Positions 34,511-42,994 of a stretch of DNA of 54,301 nucleotides are shown here, piece by piece; position 1 is the stretch's first letter; each line of letters begins with the position of its first letter. The DNA comes from an uncultured Roseburia sp. (GTDB lineage: Bacteria; Bacillota; Clostridia; Lachnospirales; Lachnospiraceae), in the NCBI GenBank assembly GCA_947383215.1, contig CANDCP010000017.1, forward strand, positions 1 through 54,301. Reading direction: 5' to 3'. The notes below the pieces were generated by a model. That model worked only from the letters and a program-made list of their open reading frames with translations, was not told the origin of the DNA and did not search any database. The translations under genes and the position numbers were made by a program.

Positions 34511-34539
34511 TTGAACTTTCGGAAAAAATTGGTTAAAAT
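34511..34539 (+). promoter_or_regulatory. Promoter of gap
   Basis: TTGAAC (34511-34516), 17 bases, TAAAAT (34534-34539), about 60 bases before the gap ribosome binding site. Confidence 0.75.
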
Positions 34540-34605
34540 GGTAACAGGTTGGGGAGAATAACCCAAGGCAAAGTACAATCATTAAATTTCTAGGAGGAAT
34601 TGATA

Positions 34606-35622
34606 ATGGCAGTAAGAGTAGCAATTAACGGATTCGGCCGTATTGGCCGTCTGGCATTCAGACAGATGTTTGGTGCAGAAGGATACGAAGTAGTAGCAAT
34701 CAACGATTTGACAAGCCCTAAAATGTTAGCGCACTTGTTAAAATACGATTCTTCTCAGGGTAAATACGAATTGGCGGACAAGGTATCTGCCGGTGAAGAT
34801 TCTATTACAGTCGACGGAAAAGAGATTAAGATTTACGCATTTCCGGATGCCAACAACTGCCCTTGGGGTGAGCTGAAAGTTGACGTTGTATTAGAGTGCT
34901 CCGGCTTCTATACAAGCAAAGAGAAGGCTCAGGCGCATATCAATGCCGGCGCCCGTAAAGTTGTTATTTCTGCTCCGGCAGGCAACGACCTTCCTACCAT
35001 CGTATACAATACGAACCATGAGACATTGAAAGCGGACGATACGATTATTTCCGCAGCTTCCTGTACGACGAACTGTCTGGCTCCGATGGCGGACGCGCTG
35101 AACAAATACGCTCCGATCCAGTCCGGTATCATGGTAACGATCCATGCGTACACAGGCGATCAGATGACGCTTGACGGACCGCAGAGAAAAGGCGATTTGA
35201 GAAGAAGCCGCGCGGCTGCAGTGAACATTGTTCCAAACAGCACAGGCGCAGCGAAAGCTATCGGTCTTGTTATTCCGGAGCTGAACGGCAAATTGATCGG
35301 TTCCGCACAGCGCGTACCGACTCCGACAGGTTCCACAACAATCCTGACGGCGGTTGTAAACAAAGCGGACGTTACCGTGGACGGCATCAATGCGGCGATG
35401 AAAGCGGCGGCAAACGAGTCCTTCGGATACAATGAGGATGAGATCGTATCCTCCGATATCGTAGGAATGAGATTCGGTTCCCTGTTTGATGCGACACAGA
35501 CAATGGTAAGCAAAGTTTCCGATGATCAGTACGAGGTACAGGTTGTTTCTTGGTATGACAACGAGAACAGCTATACGTCTCAGATGGTTCGCACAATCAA
35601 ATACTTCTCGGAATTAGCTTAA
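34606..35622 (+). CDS. gap: Glyceraldehyde-3-phosphate dehydrogenase
   Basis: The enzyme oxidises glyceraldehyde 3-phosphate to 1,3-bisphosphoglycerate with NAD+. The 338-residue protein has the Rossmann start [15 protein letters not shown], the catalytic Cys in [13 protein letters not shown] and the C-terminal [14 protein letters not shown]. Codon use is noticeably biased to frequent codons, as expected for a highly expressed gene. ATG 34606 lies 8 bases after AGGAGG. It is the first of gap-pgk-tpiA, although a terminator separates it from pgk. Confidence 0.97.
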   Translation: MAVRVAINGFGRIGRLAFRQMFGAEGYEVVAINDLTSPKMLAHLLKYDSSQGKYELADKVSAGEDSITVDGKEIKIYAFPDANNCPWGELKVDVVLECSGFYTSKEKAQAHINAGARKVVISAPAGNDLPTIVYNTNHETLKADDTIISAASCTTNCLAPMADALNKYAPIQSGIMVTIHAYTGDQMTLDGPQRKGDLRRSRAAAVNIVPNSTGAAKAIGLVIPELNGKLIGSAQRVPTPTGSTTILTAVVNKADVTVDGINAAMKAAANESFGYNEDEIVSSDIVGMRFGSLFDATQTMVSKVSDDQYEVQVVSWYDNENSYTSQMVRTIKYFSELA

Positions 35623-35694
35623 GAATAAGCCAGAGGCGTAGTATAAGATAAGCGGCATGGCTGTGGTTTCAGACATGCAGATATGACTCAGGAA

Positions 35695-35721
35695 GGGTCC
35701 GGTCTTTTTTGGACTGGACCC
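35695..35721 (+). terminator. Hairpin between gap and pgk
   Basis: GGGTCCGGTC pairs with GACTGGACCC (one G-U) across a T-rich loop, followed by GCTTTT. It would lower read-through from gap into pgk. Confidence 0.7.
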
Positions 35722-35783
35722 GCTTTTAATTATGCATACGGGAGCGTATTCCCGATCCGATAATAATGAAAAGGAGAATAACC

Positions 35784-36992
35784 ATGTCATTAAACAAAAA
35801 ATCAGTAGACGATATAAACGTAAAAGGGCTTCGCGTTCTTTGCAGATGCGATTTCAACGTGCCTTTAAAAGAGGGCAAAATAACAGATGAGAACCGTCTT
35901 GTGGCGGCGCTTCCTACCATTAAGAAGCTTGTTGCGGACGGCGGAAAAGTAATTCTTTGCTCTCATCTTGGCAAGCCGAAGGGAGAGCCGAAGCCGGAAT
36001 TATCTTTGGCTCCGGTTGCGGCAAGGCTTTCCGAGCTTTTGGGACAGGAAGTAAAATTTGCGGCGGACAATGAGGTTGTCGGAGAGAATGCGAAAGCGGC
36101 CGTTGAGGCGATGAAGGACGGCGATATCATCCTGCTTGAGAATACGCGCTATCGTGCGGAGGAGACAAAGAACGGAGAGGCGTTTTCGAAAGATCTGGCG
36201 TCTATCTGCGACGTATTTGTAAACGACGCGTTCGGTACGGCGCACAGAGCGCACTGCTCGAATGTGGGCGTTGCCCAGCTTGTGGATACGGCCGTAGTCG
36301 GCTATCTGATGCAAAAAGAAATTGATTTCCTCGGCAACGCCGTAGAGAATCCGGTAAGACCGTTTGTGGCAATTCTGGGCGGAGCGAAGGTTGCGGATAA
36401 GTTGAACGTAATTTCTAACTTGCTGGAGAAGTGCGACACCCTGATTATCGGAGGAGGTATGGCGTACACGTTCTTAAAGGCGAAGGGATACGAGATTGGA
36501 ATTTCGCTTGTGGACGACAGCAAGATTGATTATTGTAAAGAAATGATGGAAAAAGCCGAGAAGCTCGGCAAAAAATTATTGCTTCCGGTTGACGCAGTGA
36601 CAATCAAAGAGTTCCCGAATCCGATCGACGCTCCGGTAGAGATCGAGACGTACGATTCCGATCAGATGCCGGCCGACAGAGAGGGATGCGATATCGGGCC
36701 TAAGACATGCGAGCTGTTTGCGGAGGCGGTAAAGACCGCGAAGACAGTCGTATGGAACGGACCGATGGGCGTATTTGAGAATCCGATTCTCGCGGAGGGA
36801 ACTATCGCGGTGGCAAAAGCGCTGGCGGAGACAGACGCGACCACAATTATCGGCGGCGGCGATTCCGCGGCGGCTGTAAATCAGCTTGGATTTGGCGATA
36901 AGATGAGCCACATATCGACAGGCGGCGGCGCGTCCTTAGAGTTCCTGGAGGGAAAAGAACTGCCGGGCGTAGCGGCTGCGAATGACAAATAA
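35784..36992 (+). CDS. pgk: Phosphoglycerate kinase
   Basis: The enzyme transfers the acyl phosphate of 1,3-bisphosphoglycerate to ADP. The 402-residue protein starts [20 protein letters not shown] and shows RCDFNVPL, the substrate-site arginines (e.g. [20 protein letters not shown]), [10 protein letters not shown] and the nucleotide-binding WNGPMGVFE and GGGDSAAAV motifs. ATG 35784 has an AAGGAG site 8 bases before it. tpiA follows 39 bases later. Confidence 0.97.
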   Translation: MSLNKKSVDDINVKGLRVLCRCDFNVPLKEGKITDENRLVAALPTIKKLVADGGKVILCSHLGKPKGEPKPELSLAPVAARLSELLGQEVKFAADNEVVGENAKAAVEAMKDGDIILLENTRYRAEETKNGEAFSKDLASICDVFVNDAFGTAHRAHCSNVGVAQLVDTAVVGYLMQKEIDFLGNAVENPVRPFVAILGGAKVADKLNVISNLLEKCDTLIIGGGMAYTFLKAKGYEIGISLVDDSKIDYCKEMMEKAEKLGKKLLLPVDAVTIKEFPNPIDAPVEIETYDSDQMPADREGCDIGPKTCELFAEAVKTAKTVVWNGPMGVFENPILAEGTIAVAKALAETDATTIIGGGDSAAAVNQLGFGDKMSHISTGGGASLEFLEGKELPGVAAANDK

Positions 36993-37031
36993 GATATCGA
37001 ACGAACTTAGAATTTTAAAGGAGAAAATATC

Positions 37032-37784
37032 ATGGCGAGAAGAAAGATTATTGCCGGCAACTGGAAGATGAACAAGACTCCGAGTGAAGCCGTGGCATTG
37101 GTGGAAGAGTTAAAACCGCTGGTACAAAGCGAGGATGCAGACGTTGTATTTTGCGTACCTGCGATCGATTTGATTCCGGTATTGGAGGCTGTAAAGGGGA
37201 CGAATATTGAGGTCGGCGCCGAGAATATGTATTACGAGGAGAGCGGCGCGTATACGGGTGAGATTGCCCCGAACATGCTGACGGATATCGGAGTAAAATA
37301 CGTAGTAATCGGACACTCCGAGAGAAGAGAGTATTTTGCGGAGACGGACGAGACCGTAAATAAGAAAGTGCTTAAGGCGTTTGAGCATGGAATCACGCCG
37401 ATTATCTGCTGCGGAGAGTCCCTGACGCAGAGAGAGCAGGGCATCACGATCGACTGGATTCGCCAGCAGATTAAGATTGCGTTTTTAAATGTGACTGCGG
37501 AGCAGGCGAAGACCGCGGTTATCGCATATGAGCCGATCTGGGCAATCGGAACCGGTAAGACCGCGACCGCAGACCAGGCGGAAGAGGTATGCGCTGCGAT
37601 CCGGGCATGCATCGGCGAGATTTACGACGCTGCGACGGCGGAGGCAATCCGTATTCAGTACGGCGGTTCCGTAAATGCGAAGACGGCTCCGGAATTGTTT
37701 GCAAAGCCGAATATCGACGGCGGCCTGGTAGGAGGGGCGTCCTTAAAGGCGGAGTTCGGAGATATTGTGAACTACAATAAATAA
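37032..37784 (+). CDS. tpiA: Triosephosphate isomerase
   Basis: The 250-residue TIM-barrel enzyme interconverts dihydroxyacetone phosphate and glyceraldehyde 3-phosphate. Active-site Lys is in AGNWKMNKT, His in [11 protein letters not shown], Glu in [14 protein letters not shown], and the phosphate loop in YGGSVNAKT and [11 protein letters not shown] strong terminator follows at 37821-37865. In many Clostridia gpmI comes next; here it lies 8.3 kb downstream. Confidence 0.97.
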   Translation: MARRKIIAGNWKMNKTPSEAVALVEELKPLVQSEDADVVFCVPAIDLIPVLEAVKGTNIEVGAENMYYEESGAYTGEIAPNMLTDIGVKYVVIGHSERREYFAETDETVNKKVLKAFEHGITPIICCGESLTQREQGITIDWIRQQIKIAFLNVTAEQAKTAVIAYEPIWAIGTGKTATADQAEEVCAAIRACIGEIYDAATAEAIRIQYGGSVNAKTAPELFAKPNIDGGLVGGASLKAEFGDIVNYNK

Positions 37785-37820
37785 CAGATATACGCAAAAA
37801 CAGGACATATCCAGATAAAA

Positions 37821-37865
37821 ACTCACTTCAAGCTATGGGGAATCCATAATTGAAGTGGGTTTTGT
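37821..37865 (+). terminator. Terminator after tpiA
   Basis: ACTCACTTCAA pairs with TTGAAGTGGGT (one G-U) around an 18-base loop and is followed by a T-rich tail. Bases 37866-38057 between this and the next promoter show no supported gene. Confidence 0.85.
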
Positions 37866-38057
37866 TTGGATATGGGTATGAAGGAGCGAGTTAGGACTGC
37901 CGATGTATGATGACCCTAATGCGGTAGAGGAATGGAAACACTTTAAAGTTGTTAAAAACCGTGAGCGTATCATTGGAGATAGTGGTACGCTTATTTTTTT
38001 GCTCATTTGCATCTTTGAATGTACTGGTATCTGTCTATATAATTTTCTGAAAAGGTC

Positions 38058-38088
38058 TTGCTTGTTACGTCGCGTAATGATTTATAAT
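38058..38088 (+). promoter_or_regulatory. MerR-type promoter with 19-bp spacer and palindromic operator
   Basis: TTGCTT (38058-38063) and TATAAT (38083-38088) are 19 bases apart, two more than optimal, as in promoters activated by MerR proteins through DNA untwisting. The spacer holds the perfect inverted repeat TTACG-TCG-CGTAA (38065-38077), the likely binding site of the regulator encoded 22 bases downstream. Confidence 0.8.
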
Positions 38089-38110
38089 ATGTTTCAGGAG
38101 GGAAAGGACT

Positions 38111-38908
38111 ATGTCAAAATACAGGGCGATTCCAGACGGATATATGACAGTTGGAGAAGTTGCGAAGAAAGTGGGAACAACTGTCCGAACTTTACAATAT
38201 TACGACAAAGAGGGATTACTCTCTCCATCAGCAGAAAGTGAGGGTGGACGCAGGCTTTATACGGATAAAGATTTAGTTATACTTCATCAGATTTTGTCCT
38301 TGAAATCATTAGGATTTTCTTTGGATGATATAAAGTGCCGCTTAATTTCTTTAGAAACACCGACTGATGTGGCAACTGCCCTTACCGAACAGGCAGATAG
38401 CATACGAGAGAAAATAGAACAGCTAACAGATTCTTTGACAGCAATAGAACAGTTAAAAGCAGAAGTGTTACAAATGCAGACAGTCAATTTTAAGGCGTAT
38501 GCAGATATTATTGTCAATTTGCAAATGAAAAATGGCTCTTACTATCTTATTAAGCGTTTCGATGATGACACGCTTGATCATATCCGTAATCGATTTGACA
38601 GGGAGAGCGGTTTAGACTTTATAGACAGGTTTAATCGTTTGAGCAATGGAATCGTAAAATTTCAAAAGGAAAATGTGCCCCCAGAAAGCGAGAGGTGTCA
38701 GAAGGTTGTAAAAGAATATTGGGGCTTGATTATGGAATTTACAAACGGCGATATGAGTATGCTGCCGAAATTGATGGAAATAGGCAATATTGATACTGCT
38801 ACAAATGCTTGGGAAGAAAGACAAAAAATAGTAAACAACTATTTAGAGCCAGCTTTGCAAGTCTACTTTTCAAAACTCGGAGTAAATCCCTTCAAGGAGG
38901 TGGAATGA
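38111..38908 (+). CDS. MerR-family transcriptional regulator
   Basis: The 265-residue protein has an N-terminal winged helix-turn-helix (YMTVGEVAKKVGTTVRTLQYYDKEGLLSPSAESEGGRRLYTDKDL), a coiled-coil dimerisation helix (about 85-125) and a C-terminal ligand-binding part (about 140-265). It would twist the 19-bp promoter upstream on binding a toxic compound, switching on itself and the ABC exporter. The operon is more AT-rich and has different codon use from the glycolytic genes on its left, suggesting transfer. Its stop overlaps the next start by one base. Confidence 0.92.
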   Translation: MSKYRAIPDGYMTVGEVAKKVGTTVRTLQYYDKEGLLSPSAESEGGRRLYTDKDLVILHQILSLKSLGFSLDDIKCRLISLETPTDVATALTEQADSIREKIEQLTDSLTAIEQLKAEVLQMQTVNFKAYADIIVNLQMKNGSYYLIKRFDDDTLDHIRNRFDRESGLDFIDRFNRLSNGIVKFQKENVPPESERCQKVVKEYWGLIMEFTNGDMSMLPKLMEIGNIDTATNAWEERQKIVNNYLEPALQVYFSKLGVNPFKEVE

Positions 38909-39723
38909 TGAATCGCGCAATACAAGTGAATGGGTTAAGGAAAAGCTATGGTAGCCATATTGTTCTTAAGGGACTTAATTTTCAAATCGAAAAGGGAGAA
39001 ATTTTTTCTCTGCTCGGCGTAAATGGAGCAGGAAAAACGACATCTCTGGAATGTATCGAGGGTTTGAAAAAATACGACAGCGGTACCATTATCGTAAATG
39101 GGAAAATGGGTATTCAGCTACAATCATCATCTTTGCCCGCCCACATCAAACCTATGGAGGCGATCAAGTTGTTTGCAAAATGGAATACAGCAAAGATTGA
39201 CTATTCTATGCTTAATACTCTTGGTATCAAAGAAATTGAGAAAAAGCAGTATGTCCAACTATCCACAGGGCAAAAAAGGCGGCTGCATCTTGCGCTTGCA
39301 CTTATTGGTAATCCGGATATTATTTTCCTGGATGAGCCGACTGCGGGGCTTGATGCCCTGGGCAGACTTTCGCTTCATGAGCAAATCCGAAAGCTCAAAG
39401 CACAAGGAAAAACAGTTGTTTTGGCAAGCCATGATATGGCAGAGGTAGAAACCTTATGTGACCGTATTGCTATTTTAAATCACGGAAATATTGTTTTTTG
39501 CGGCACAGCTTCGGAACTTACAGACAAGGTTGGGAAAAAATATTTTATCCGTATCAAAACGCAGCAAAGGGACAGCATTTTTGAAACGGACAATATTGAA
39601 GATACATTAATTAGTCTGCTTGGCGAATTGAAACAAAAGGAAATTCACGTGTTAGATATTAAAGTTGACCGTGGCACACTGGAACAGCATTTTATGGAAA
39701 TGACAAGGAGGGGAGAAGAATGA
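38908..39723 (+). CDS. ABC transporter ATP-binding protein of the MerR operon
   Basis: The 271-residue ATPase has Walker A GVNGAGKTT, a signature LSTGQKRRLHLALALIG, Walker B IIFLDEPTAGLDA and ASHDMAEVE. It belongs to the drug-efflux/ABC-2 ATPase group (DrrA/CcmA-like). An ATG at 38905 is also possible, but 38908 has better distance to AAGGAGG. The permease gene follows with a 4-base overlap. Confidence 0.93.
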   Translation: MNRAIQVNGLRKSYGSHIVLKGLNFQIEKGEIFSLLGVNGAGKTTSLECIEGLKKYDSGTIIVNGKMGIQLQSSSLPAHIKPMEAIKLFAKWNTAKIDYSMLNTLGIKEIEKKQYVQLSTGQKRRLHLALALIGNPDIIFLDEPTAGLDALGRLSLHEQIRKLKAQGKTVVLASHDMAEVETLCDRIAILNHGNIVFCGTASELTDKVGKKYFIRIKTQQRDSIFETDNIEDTLISLLGELKQKEIHVLDIKVDRGTLEQHFMEMTRRGEE

Positions 39724-40436
39724 GTGGGTTTTTATATGGCGTTGCGTTACAGTGGAAATTGGATATACGAAGCAAATCCTTGTTAGTTACCTGTTATATC
39801 ATTCCACTTATTTTCTTTCTTCTTATGGGCGGTATTTTCACTTCTGTTATGCCCGATATGAGAGGTACGCTCATCCAATCTATGATTGTAATGAGTGTTT
39901 CAATGGGGGCGTTTATCGGATTGCCGCCATCGCTGATTGAAACATATGGAAGCGATATAAACAAAGTTTATAAAGCAAACGGAGTGCCTGTCTATCTGGG
40001 TCTTATTACGATGTTTCTTTCTGCGTTTATCCATTTGATGAGTGCCTGTGCTGTGATAGTGTTACTGGCTCCCGTATTATTCGAAGCAGTTTTACCAGCA
40101 CAACTTCCGATTTTCTTTTTTGCGCTTGCTTTATACATTATTGTGTCGTTAAGTATAGGGAGTATTTTAGGGCTGATTATAAAAAATCAGGCCAAGTTGA
40201 CGATGATAGCGCAGTTAGTGTTTCTGCCCTCAATTATGCTTTCGGGAATTATGTTTCCCATTGATTTGTTACCTGTTTTTCTTGAAGTGATAGGGCGTTT
40301 TTTCCCCGCTTCTTGGGGATACCGGTTGATGATGGATAATGGCGTTTGTTTTGAAAATTTGTGGTATCTGATTCTTGTCTTTTTTATGGCGGTAATTGTA
40401 TGTGGCATACTTTTGAAGAAACAAAAATCGAAATAG
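39720..40436 (+). CDS. ABC-2 type permease of the MerR operon
   Basis: The 238-residue membrane protein has about six helices (for example LLVTCYIIPLIFFLLMGGIF and IAQLVFLPSIMLSGIMFP) and the ABC-2 core motif around LSGIMFPIDLLPVFLEVIGRFFPASWG. It forms an exporter with the preceding ATPase. The likely substrate is an antimicrobial sensed by the MerR protein, which cannot be identified here. Confidence 0.9.
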   Translation: MSGFLYGVALQWKLDIRSKSLLVTCYIIPLIFFLLMGGIFTSVMPDMRGTLIQSMIVMSVSMGAFIGLPPSLIETYGSDINKVYKANGVPVYLGLITMFLSAFIHLMSACAVIVLLAPVLFEAVLPAQLPIFFFALALYIIVSLSIGSILGLIIKNQAKLTMIAQLVFLPSIMLSGIMFPIDLLPVFLEVIGRFFPASWGYRLMMDNGVCFENLWYLILVFFMAVIVCGILLKKQKSK

Positions 40437-40439
40437 TTT

Positions 40440-40526
40440 TTGGTGTTTTCTATACTTCTGATTTTTGCTGTTTGGCTTATTGGAAATTGTGCGTTCAATC
40501 AGTTTGATATTGTCAATATTGGTTAA
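40440..40526 (+). pseudogene. Start of a membrane protein gene cut by the IS3 element
   Basis: A 28-residue hydrophobic frame beginning at TTG 40440 (VFSILLIFAVWLIGN...) follows the permease by 3 bases and runs into the left inverted repeat of the insertion sequence, where GTTAAC supplies the stop. It looks like the first membrane helix of a third operon gene truncated by the insertion. The matching 3' part was not found on the other side. Confidence 0.35.
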
Positions 40527-40552
40527 CACTTTTTTTACAAGGATATCAATGC

Positions 40553-41461
40553 CTAAGCTGCAATCCCCAGAGATTCATAATATCTCTGTCGTTTAACCAT
40601 AGGAGGAAGTCCCCCATTGGCTGAGCATATCCTCCTGTTATTCCAGTAGCTGATGAAGTATCTCCAGATGAGTGTCTTTAGTTCCTCAATGGACATTTCT
40701 TCCGTATTATAACGGTCATAGAGGAGTTCCTCTTTCATCCTCGCCCACATGCTCTCGCACCGGGCATTGTCATGGCAGCGTCCCCCTGCACTGTTCATGC
40801 TCTGGCGGATGCCATATTTGACAGCTGCTTTCCGGTAAGCTTCGCTGGTGTACTGCGTTCCACGGTCAGAGTGGATAATGGCTCCCCTGAGCGCCGGATA
40901 CGAGTGGACGGCGTTGTCAAGGGTCCGTTCACATAATACCGCTTTCCTATTCGTATCCATCGCCAGCCCGAGGACTGCAGCATCATAGCAGTCAAATATG
41001 GCAGATACATAAAGTTTTCCGTCTTTTGCCTTGATTTCGGTTATGTCCGTGACGCATTTTTTCAGTGGCTCTGCAGATGTGAAATCCCGTTTCAGCAGGT
41101 CATCCGATTTGCGTGCTTCACGGTCAGCTTTGGTAATTCCGTTCGGTTTGCGTTTCGGGCGGTGGCTGAGTCCGATTTCCTTCATGATGCGGTAAACGGT
41201 TCTTTCGCCGGGAATGCGGACCCCTTCCGGCTGTTTCAGAAGAAGTGCCCGGTACATACGGATTCTGCCATAGGCATCGTTGCATTCATCCTCTGAGGCG
41301 ATTGCCCGCATGGCATCCGCTAAATCCTGATATTTCCATGGGCGGTCTTTGCCTGCCAGATATTTATAAAAACCCTGCCGTGTTACTTTTAACATCCGGC
41401 AGTAAAAAGAAATCTTCCCCTTGATAACGCCGTCCTCAGTTTTTATAGCAAGGAACATCAT
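40553..41461 (-). CDS. IS3-family transposase OrfB (DDE integrase)
   Basis: The 302-residue protein has the HTH_21-like start (YCRMLKVTRQGFYKYLAG) and an rve integrase core with the DDE residues in TDITEIKAKDGKLYVSAIFD, IIHSDRGTQYTS and NARCESMWARMKEEL. It catalyses excision and insertion of the element. Its ATG overlaps the orfA stop (ATGA), which would allow coupled translation; many IS3 relatives instead make an OrfAB fusion by -1 frameshifting. Confidence 0.95.
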   Translation of the reverse strand: MMFLAIKTEDGVIKGKISFYCRMLKVTRQGFYKYLAGKDRPWKYQDLADAMRAIASEDECNDAYGRIRMYRALLLKQPEGVRIPGERTVYRIMKEIGLSHRPKRKPNGITKADREARKSDDLLKRDFTSAEPLKKCVTDITEIKAKDGKLYVSAIFDCYDAAVLGLAMDTNRKAVLCERTLDNAVHSYPALRGAIIHSDRGTQYTSEAYRKAAVKYGIRQSMNSAGGRCHDNARCESMWARMKEELLYDRYNTEEMSIEELKTLIWRYFISYWNNRRICSANGGLPPMVKRQRYYESLGIAA

Positions 41462-41799
41462 TCTCTGCCTTTTGCAGACTTCTGACGGCTGGCGGCAAAA
41501 AAAGCGCTTGCTTCCTCCAGAAATTCATTTTCTTCTTTCAGACGGCGGATTTCTTTTTCCTGCTCCCTGACCTGTCTGCGCAGAACTGTCAGTTCCTTTG
41601 CGAGACTCATGGCTGTCTGGGGCGTATGTAAACCAGGGCCGGCATCCAGCCGTCCCTCTCTGGCTGCTTTTGTCCATGCGTACATGGTATTTTCGGGAAT
41701 TCCTAATTCAGCAGCCGCTTTTGCACCGCCGATTTCTTTTGCCAGTTTCACGGCCTGGATTTTGAAATCCATGTCGTATTTCCTTTGTTTTTTTGCCAT
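41458..41799 (-). CDS. IS3-family transposase OrfA
   Basis: The 113-residue protein has an N-terminal helix-turn-helix (RKYDMDFKIQAVKLAKEIGGAKAAAELGIPENTMYAWTKA) that binds the element's ends and a C-terminal leucine-zipper helix (LAKELTVLRRQVREQEKEIRRLKEENEFLEEA). It is the standard partner of OrfB. Confidence 0.94.
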   Translation of the reverse strand: MAKKQRKYDMDFKIQAVKLAKEIGGAKAAAELGIPENTMYAWTKAAREGRLDAGPGLHTPQTAMSLAKELTVLRRQVREQEKEIRRLKEENEFLEEASAFFAASRQKSAKGRE

Positions 41800-41932
41800 T
41801 GTAGTTGCCTCCTTATTTCTCTTTGATTATACATCAAATCCTTGCGTATAAGATGTCAACTAAAATGATACAACATCACGATGGTAAGTTCAAAAAGAAG
41901 CTACCCTATAAAGGGTAGCTCCTTATATCTAT

Positions 41933-42334
41933 TTATTTTGTTTGTGCCATTGAAAATAAAGTATCTTGTAAAAGCTTAGAGAAATTGATATTGTTTTTTT
42001 CAGCAAAAGTATTCAGCCACGCAGGAATAGTAAGGTTTTTTCTTACTGCTTTTTCACCATACTTTTCTTCATAGGAATCAATGTCCAGTAATAGCATATT
42101 TATCATACAACCATTTTCAACGGTTATTTCTGAATAATTAGAAGCACATGGTATTTGCTCTCCGTCTTCCAATTCTCCCAATATCCAACCGCTAGCCGCG
42201 TCAATTCCCATTTCAATAGCTTGCTCTAAGTTTTTACCTTCTGTTACACAACCGGGCAAGTCTGGAAATTCTACTACGTATCCGCCGCTTTGATCTGTAA
42301 AAGGCTTAAATATAGCCGGATAGATTAATTTCAA
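41933..42334 (-). CDS. hicB: HicB-family antitoxin
   Basis: The 133-residue protein has the HicB fold near the start (YPAIFKPFTDQSGGYVVEFPDLPGCVTEGKNLEQAIEMGIDAASGWI) and a C-terminal DNA-binding part resembling ribbon-helix-helix (RKNLTIPAWLNTFAEKNNINFSKLLQDTL). It neutralises HicA and represses the operon. TTG 42334 is the start, 8 bases from a GGAGG site. hicA lies 39 bases upstream on the same strand. Confidence 0.9.
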   Translation of the reverse strand: MKLIYPAIFKPFTDQSGGYVVEFPDLPGCVTEGKNLEQAIEMGIDAASGWILGELEDGEQIPCASNYSEITVENGCMINMLLLDIDSYEEKYGEKAVRKNLTIPAWLNTFAEKNNINFSKLLQDTLFSMAQTK

Positions 42335-42373
42335 TATATTCGCCTCCTTTTATAAAGATTGAGCAAATGAGGC

Positions 42374-42553
42374 TTAAAGCCTCGCTTGCTTCATAATTGA
42401 TTTAACTGTATCGGGGTTCAAATCCCCTCCATGTTCTGGTATTGTGACTTTTCCTGGCTTAGTCGGGTGTTTGTACTGGTGGTGTGAACCTTTTTGCTTT
42501 ACTCGATACCAACCATCTTTTTCTATCATATTCTCAATTTCTCTAAATCTCAT
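42374..42553 (-). CDS. hicA: HicA-family mRNA interferase toxin
   Basis: This 59-residue protein begins MRFREIENMIEKDGWYRVKQ and carries the catalytic His in KGSHHQYKHPTKPGKVTIPEHGG-like sequence (a GSHxxYxHP signature), then LNPDTVKSIMKQARL. HicA binds and cleaves mRNA when free of HicB. ATG 42553 follows AGGAGG by 6 bases. Order hicA-hicB on the minus strand is canonical. Confidence 0.92.
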   Translation of the reverse strand: MRFREIENMIEKDGWYRVKQKGSHHQYKHPTKPGKVTIPEHGGDLNPDTVKSIMKQARL

Positions 42554-42606
42554 TCAAAACCTCCTTATTCATTCATGGCATCGCCCCTTTCTGTTTATTT
42601 GTTTAT

Positions 42607-42635
42607 ATTATAATACGTATTATGCGCATTATCAA
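42607..42635 (-). promoter_or_regulatory. hicAB promoter with palindromic operator
   Basis: On the minus strand TTGATA (complement of 42630-42635), 17 bases, TATAAT (complement of 42607-42612). The perfect 14-bp palindrome ATAATACGTATTAT (42610-42623) overlaps the -10 box and spacer, and ATGCGCAT lies beside it. It is a likely HicB operator for autoregulation. Confidence 0.75.
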
Positions 42636-42720
42636 TAATTTTATTCTGATAAGAAATAAAAAAGAACGTCAACCCAAATAAAAGATGAAATATCCTTTGG
42701 CATATATGTTATTCAATATG

Positions 42721-42925
42721 AAAAGCAGTTTGCCGCTGTTACGCCGTTTTCTGCAAGTGTCCCTGTGTTACATTCCCATCTGCGAAGGGATGGATGAATT
42801 CAAACTCATAGTGGAAGACGGCGCTCTTAATCAGCGGGTGAAGTTCCGACTTCTGATACCATCATTTGGTTTCGGCTCATTCTGTGCTGCTGATTTAAAC
42901 ATGTCAAACACATGCCCAATAGTGT
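42721..42925 (-). pseudogene. Decayed fic gene fragment
   Basis: Read on the minus strand, the stretch gives HPLIKSAVFHYEFEFIHPFADGN, where HPFADGN is the Fic active-site motif (normally HPFxxGNGR), preceded in another frame by a typical upstream segment (IGHVFDMFKSAAQNEPKPNDGI). After DGN the conserved GR is replaced and the frame soon stops, and a frameshift or stop separates the two parts. Fic proteins AMPylate or otherwise modify target proteins. This copy cannot be functional. No further gene is seen from 42636 to 42994. Confidence 0.65.
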
Positions 42926-42994
42926 ATGGCGGGGAAATGTGATTGAAAAAGGGAATGGGTTGGATTGTTGGTATCCTGTATGTAAAATTTGCGA

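Larger units (their letters stand above)
40522..41860 (-). mobile_element. IS3-family insertion sequence
   Basis: About 1.34 kb bounded by inverted repeats of 23 bases: GTTAACACTTTTTTTACAAG... at 40522-40544 and the complement of GTTGACATCTTATACGCAAG... at 41838-41860 (16 of 23 match). It carries the two overlapping transposase frames orfA and orfB on the minus strand. Both look intact, so it could be active. No clear target duplication was seen. Confidence 0.88.

Noticed and set aside
37903-38241. Plus-strand frame overlapping the merR promoter and gene start
   Set aside because: It lacks a good ribosome site, overlaps the MerR operator and gene in another frame, and resembles no protein I know; at most the first 40 codons could be a remnant.
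42685-42942. Plus-strand 85-codon frame
   Set aside because: The opposite strand shows clear Fic homology, so this is a shadow of the pseudogene.
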